Below, one piece after another: positions 59,509 to 64,000 of a stretch of 64,000 nt of DNA. Every line of letters starts with the position of its first letter. Within the stretch, counting starts at the first letter, position 1. The position numbers and the translations under genes are program-made. The notes below the pieces were generated by a model. That model was not told where the DNA came from, did no database searches, and worked only from the letters and a program-made list of their open reading frames with translations. This DNA is from Acidimicrobiales bacterium (GTDB taxonomy: Bacteria; Actinomycetota; Acidimicrobiia; Acidimicrobiales; UBA8190), in the NCBI GenBank assembly GCA_035531755.1, contig DATKSK010000018.1, forward strand, positions 1-64,000. The letters run 5' to 3'.

Positions 59509-60192
59509 ATGGCAGCGACGACCGGGCACTGTGGGCCGTTGGCCCTCGTGGGGGGCGACGAATGGCGCCAGGGGTGCGAGTTCGACGCCGAGCTCCTGGC
59601 CGCGTCCGGCGGTGACGAGGTGCTGGTGCTGCCGACGGCGGCCGCCTACGAGCACCCGGACAAGGCCGTGGCGACGGCGGAGGCCTGGTTCGCCACGCTC
59701 GGCGGCCGGGCCCGGGGGCTCATGGTGCTCGGCCGCGCCGACGCCGAGGACGAGGGCAACGCCGCCATCGTCCGGGCCAGCCGCTTCGTCTACCTCGGCG
59801 GCGGGTCGCCCATGCACCTGCGGTCCGTGCTGAAGTCCTCGGCGGTCTGGGAGGCGCTGCTCCAGGCGTGGCGCGGTGGTGCCGTCGTCGCCGGCTCCTC
59901 GGCGGGTGCGATGGTGCTCACCGACCCCATGGTGGACCCCCGCGGCGGGGCGCTGACCGTGGGGCTGGGGATGGTGGAGCAGCTCGCCGTCATCCCCCAC
60001 TTCGGCCAGGAGAACGCCGAGAAGGTGCACCGCTCGATCGCCCTCGCCGCCCCGGGGCTGCCCGTGGTCGGCATCCCCGAGCGCACCGCCCTCATCCGCG
60101 ATCCCGACGGCGGATGGCGCCAGGCGGGCGAGGGGACGGTGCAGGTGTTCGTGAGCGGGCACCCCGCCGGGTTCGACGCCCTGCCCCACTGA
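59509..60192 (+). CDS. Peptidase S51 / type 1 glutamine amidotransferase-like protein
   Basis: 227 residues. The nucleophile elbow reads AGSSAGAMVLTD (GxSxG with Ser), as in peptidase E and cyanophycinase. The preceding YLGGGSPMHLRSVL and the later GLGMVEQLAVIPHFGQEN fit the family. Such enzymes cleave Asp-containing dipeptides or cyanophycin, but the substrate here is not clear. The ATG follows a TACAGT box by seven bases. It is flanked by the divergent mutase operon and a convergent cyclophilin. Confidence 0.8.
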   Translation: MAATTGHCGPLALVGGDEWRQGCEFDAELLAASGGDEVLVLPTAAAYEHPDKAVATAEAWFATLGGRARGLMVLGRADAEDEGNAAIVRASRFVYLGGGSPMHLRSVLKSSAVWEALLQAWRGGAVVAGSSAGAMVLTDPMVDPRGGALTVGLGMVEQLAVIPHFGQENAEKVHRSIALAAPGLPVVGIPERTALIRDPDGGWRQAGEGTVQVFVSGHPAGFDALPH

Positions 60193-60240
60193 CCCCGGCG
60201 CGTCGCCCTTGGCGCCTCGGGATGGGGGCGCCCCGGGCCC

Positions 60241-60795
60241 TCAGTCGGCCTCGGTGACCGTCACCGACTCGATGGTCACGGTCTCGGTGGGCTTGCCCGA
60301 CCTCGAGCCGAGGGCGTCGATGGCCGTCACCGTGTCGAGCCCCGACACGACCTTGCCGAAGAGCGAGTAGCTCGGTGGCAGGCGCATGCCGTCGGGGCCC
60401 GAGATGATGAAGAACTGGCTCCCGTTGGTGTCGGGCCCGGCGTTGGCCATCGCCAGCGATCCCAGCTCGTAGCGGCCCGGGGGCGGCAGCTCGTCGGCGA
60501 ACTTGTACCCCGGCCCTCCGGTCCCCGTGGCCGTGGGGTCCCCGCCCTGCAGGACGAAGCCCGGGATCACGCGGTGGAAGACGATGCCGTCGAAGTAGTG
60601 GTACCGGGCGAGGAACACGAAGCTGTTCACCGTCCTCGGCGCCGCTTGCGGGTCCAGGGCGATCGTCATCGTCCCCTTCGACGTGACCATGGTGGCCGTG
60701 TAGCGCTTATCGGCGTCGATGACCATGGGCGGCTCGGCGTCGAATGATCGGCGCTGCGGGCTCGAGCCGTCGGCGGCAGGCGGTTCGACGGGCAT
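60241..60795 (-). CDS. Cyclophilin-type peptidyl-prolyl isomerase, cytosolic
   Basis: 184 residues. The cyclophilin core shows FDGIVFHRVIPGFVLQGGDPT, the FKFADE-like GGPGYKFADEL and MANAGPDTNGSQFFI. No signal peptide is visible; a short Pro-rich N-terminus precedes the domain. It catalyses cis-trans isomerisation of prolyl bonds. ATG 60795 has AGGAGG six bases upstream. It is second of a pair with the membrane-anchored paralogue 88 bases upstream. Confidence 0.9.
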   Translation of the reverse strand: MPVEPPAADGSSPQRRSFDAEPPMVIDADKRYTATMVTSKGTMTIALDPQAAPRTVNSFVFLARYHYFDGIVFHRVIPGFVLQGGDPTATGTGGPGYKFADELPPPGRYELGSLAMANAGPDTNGSQFFIISGPDGMRLPPSYSLFGKVVSGLDTVTAIDALGSRSGKPTETVTIESVTVTEAD

Positions 60796-60883
60796 GGTGG
60801 GCCTCCTGTTCGCTGGTCGCGTCACGACGCTCGCGACACGGGGAAGAACGGTGAAGGGGTGCGCCGGTGCGGCGGACCCGGTG

Positions 60884-61657
60884 CTACGAGGACGAGACGG
60901 TGACCTTCAGGATCCGGTGGATCACCTTCGGCGGGACGCCGTTGGCGCTGGGGTTGGCGTTGCCGTCGGCGTTGATCTTCTGGGCCACGGCCATGCCCGA
61001 CGTCACGTGGCCGAACAGCGTGTAGTTCGGCGCCAGGGAGGCGCCCTGGGCGCCGGTGACGATGAAGAACTGGCTCCCGTTGGTGTTCGGCCCGGAGTTC
61101 GCCATGGCCACGGCCCCCACCGGGTACTGGGGCGACGCCGGCTTGGGCAGCTCGTCGGCGAATTTGTAGCCCGGGCCGCCCGACCCGGTGCCCGTCGGGT
61201 CACCGGTCTGGTCCATGAACTTCGGGATCACGCGGTGGAACGTGACGCAGTTGTAGAAGTCGTGCCCGGCCAGGAAGACGAAGTTGTTGACCGTGAGCGG
61301 GGTGGTGGCGGCGTCGAGGGTGATCACGAACGTCCCCGCGTCGGTCTTCACCGTCGCCTTGTAGGTCTTCGACCCCTGGATGGCCATGGCCGGGGCCTTG
61401 CTCCAGTGCGGCTTGGTGAGGGTCGCGGTCGGGCTCGACGGGCAGCCGGCGGCCTGGGCGGTGTCGTCGGCGATCTGCTGGGCCGTCTTCTTCGTCTTGC
61501 CCCCGCTCACCAGCACGTAGAGGCCCACGGCAACGGCCACGATCACCACCAGGGTGATGGTGCGCCGCACCGTGGCGCGCCGGCGCCGCTGGCGCGCCAG
61601 GGCGGCCATCTTCGCTTCACGCGCGGCGCGCTTGCGGGCACGCTTCTCGGTGGGCAC
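60884..61657 (-). CDS. Membrane-anchored cyclophilin-type peptidyl-prolyl isomerase
   Basis: 257 residues. A strongly basic N-terminus (RARKRAAREAK) precedes one helix (TITLVVIVAVAVGLYVLVSG), so the isomerase domain is likely outside. That domain has YNCVTFHRVIPKFMDQTGDPT, GGPGYKFADELP and MANSGPNTNGSQFF. Probably helps folding of exported proteins. It starts with GTG 61657, eight bases from a TAGGGT box, and is divergent from lysC. Confidence 0.9.
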   Translation of the reverse strand: MPTEKRARKRAAREAKMAALARQRRRRATVRRTITLVVIVAVAVGLYVLVSGGKTKKTAQQIADDTAQAAGCPSSPTATLTKPHWSKAPAMAIQGSKTYKATVKTDAGTFVITLDAATTPLTVNNFVFLAGHDFYNCVTFHRVIPKFMDQTGDPTGTGSGGPGYKFADELPKPASPQYPVGAVAMANSGPNTNGSQFFIVTGAQGASLAPNYTLFGHVTSGMAVAQKINADGNANPSANGVPPKVIHRILKVTVSSS

Positions 61658-61665
61658 GGACCGAC

Positions 61666-61671
61666 ACCCTA
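61666..61671 (-). promoter_or_regulatory. TANNNT -10 box, membrane cyclophilin
   Basis: TAGGGT on the minus strand ends eight bases before GTG 61657. Together with the lysC box it makes a 56-bp divergent promoter region. Confidence 0.5.
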
Positions 61672-61701
61672 CCGCCGCCGGGGGGCGGCGTGGCCAGCAG
61701 G

Positions 61702-61707
61702 TAGCGT
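61702..61707 (+). promoter_or_regulatory. TANNNT -10 box, leaderless lysC
   Basis: TAGCGT ends six bases before GTG 61714. There is no ribosome site for the full-length start, although a clear one exists for the internal start. Confidence 0.6.
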
Positions 61708-61713
61708 CGATGC

Positions 61714-63983
<2,270 letters not shown>

Positions 63984-64000
63984 GCCCTACGCCCAGCCCG

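Overview
The window is very GC-rich chromosomal DNA with dense, often translationally coupled genes (GTGA or TGATG junctions) and many GTG starts. Several markers point to an actinobacterium: a MarP-type membrane serine protease, an acyl-CoA carboxylase epsilon subunit, a lysC gene with an internal beta-subunit start, an OB-fold domain of the kind found in actinobacterial potassium loci, and about ten starts with a TANNNT box 5-8 nt upstream (leaderless or nearly leaderless transcripts). The ethylmalonyl-CoA enzymes, wax-ester synthase, giant TIG protein and Cys-repeat secreted protein would suit an Acidimicrobiia-like lineage, but that placement is inference. No prophage and no CRISPR array is visible.

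Layout. 1-9.2 kb (all minus): truncated cupin protein, putative-Ig lipoprotein, Thr-rich membrane protein, a four-gene operon with three double-YbjQ-domain proteins, a secreted Cys-repeat protein and a GNAT acetyltransferase. 9.2-19.8 kb: a Gfo/Idh/MocA oxidoreductase (+), then on minus a PAS-GGDEF-EAL protein, a flavoenzyme remnant, a PAP2 phosphatase and a 1,868-residue secreted protein with 14 TIG domains. 19.8-25.3 kb (minus): GlcD-like FAD oxidase, ThDP enzyme, PxpA and a PxpB-PxpC fusion (5-oxoproline hydrolysis). 25.3-36.8 kb (plus): MarP; a GH15 glucoamylase/trehalase, glucose dehydrogenase and metallo-beta-lactamase-fold operon; WS/DGAT, PhyH dioxygenase and Tat-exported phospholipase C; enoyl-CoA hydratase; a secreted beta-helix protein. 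36.8-41.6 kb: a KimA-like permease fused to an OB-fold, with a DUF4118-GAF partner, and a divergent DUF5666 secreted protein.

41.6-47.5 kb is an old housekeeping block (tRNA-Ser, tadA, tRNA-Ser, SRP RNA, dnaX, recR) interrupted between tadA and the second tRNA by a Fic gene with a repeated, palindrome-bearing upstream region and an IS481-type transposase remnant. 47.5-50.1 kb is a coupled DNA methyltransferase/putative nuclease pair. 50.2-59.2 kb assembles much of an acetyl-CoA assimilation route: thiolase, 3-hydroxyacyl-CoA dehydrogenase, crotonyl-CoA carboxylase/reductase, epimerase, ethylmalonyl-CoA mutase and an acyl-CoA carboxylase beta/epsilon pair. 59.5-64 kb: S51-type peptidase, two cyclophilins, lysC and asd.

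Two genome-style signals recur. One is the TANNNT box close to start codons. The other is short tandem duplications (15-19 bp, copy number 2-5) that begin at the last codons and stop codon of genes.
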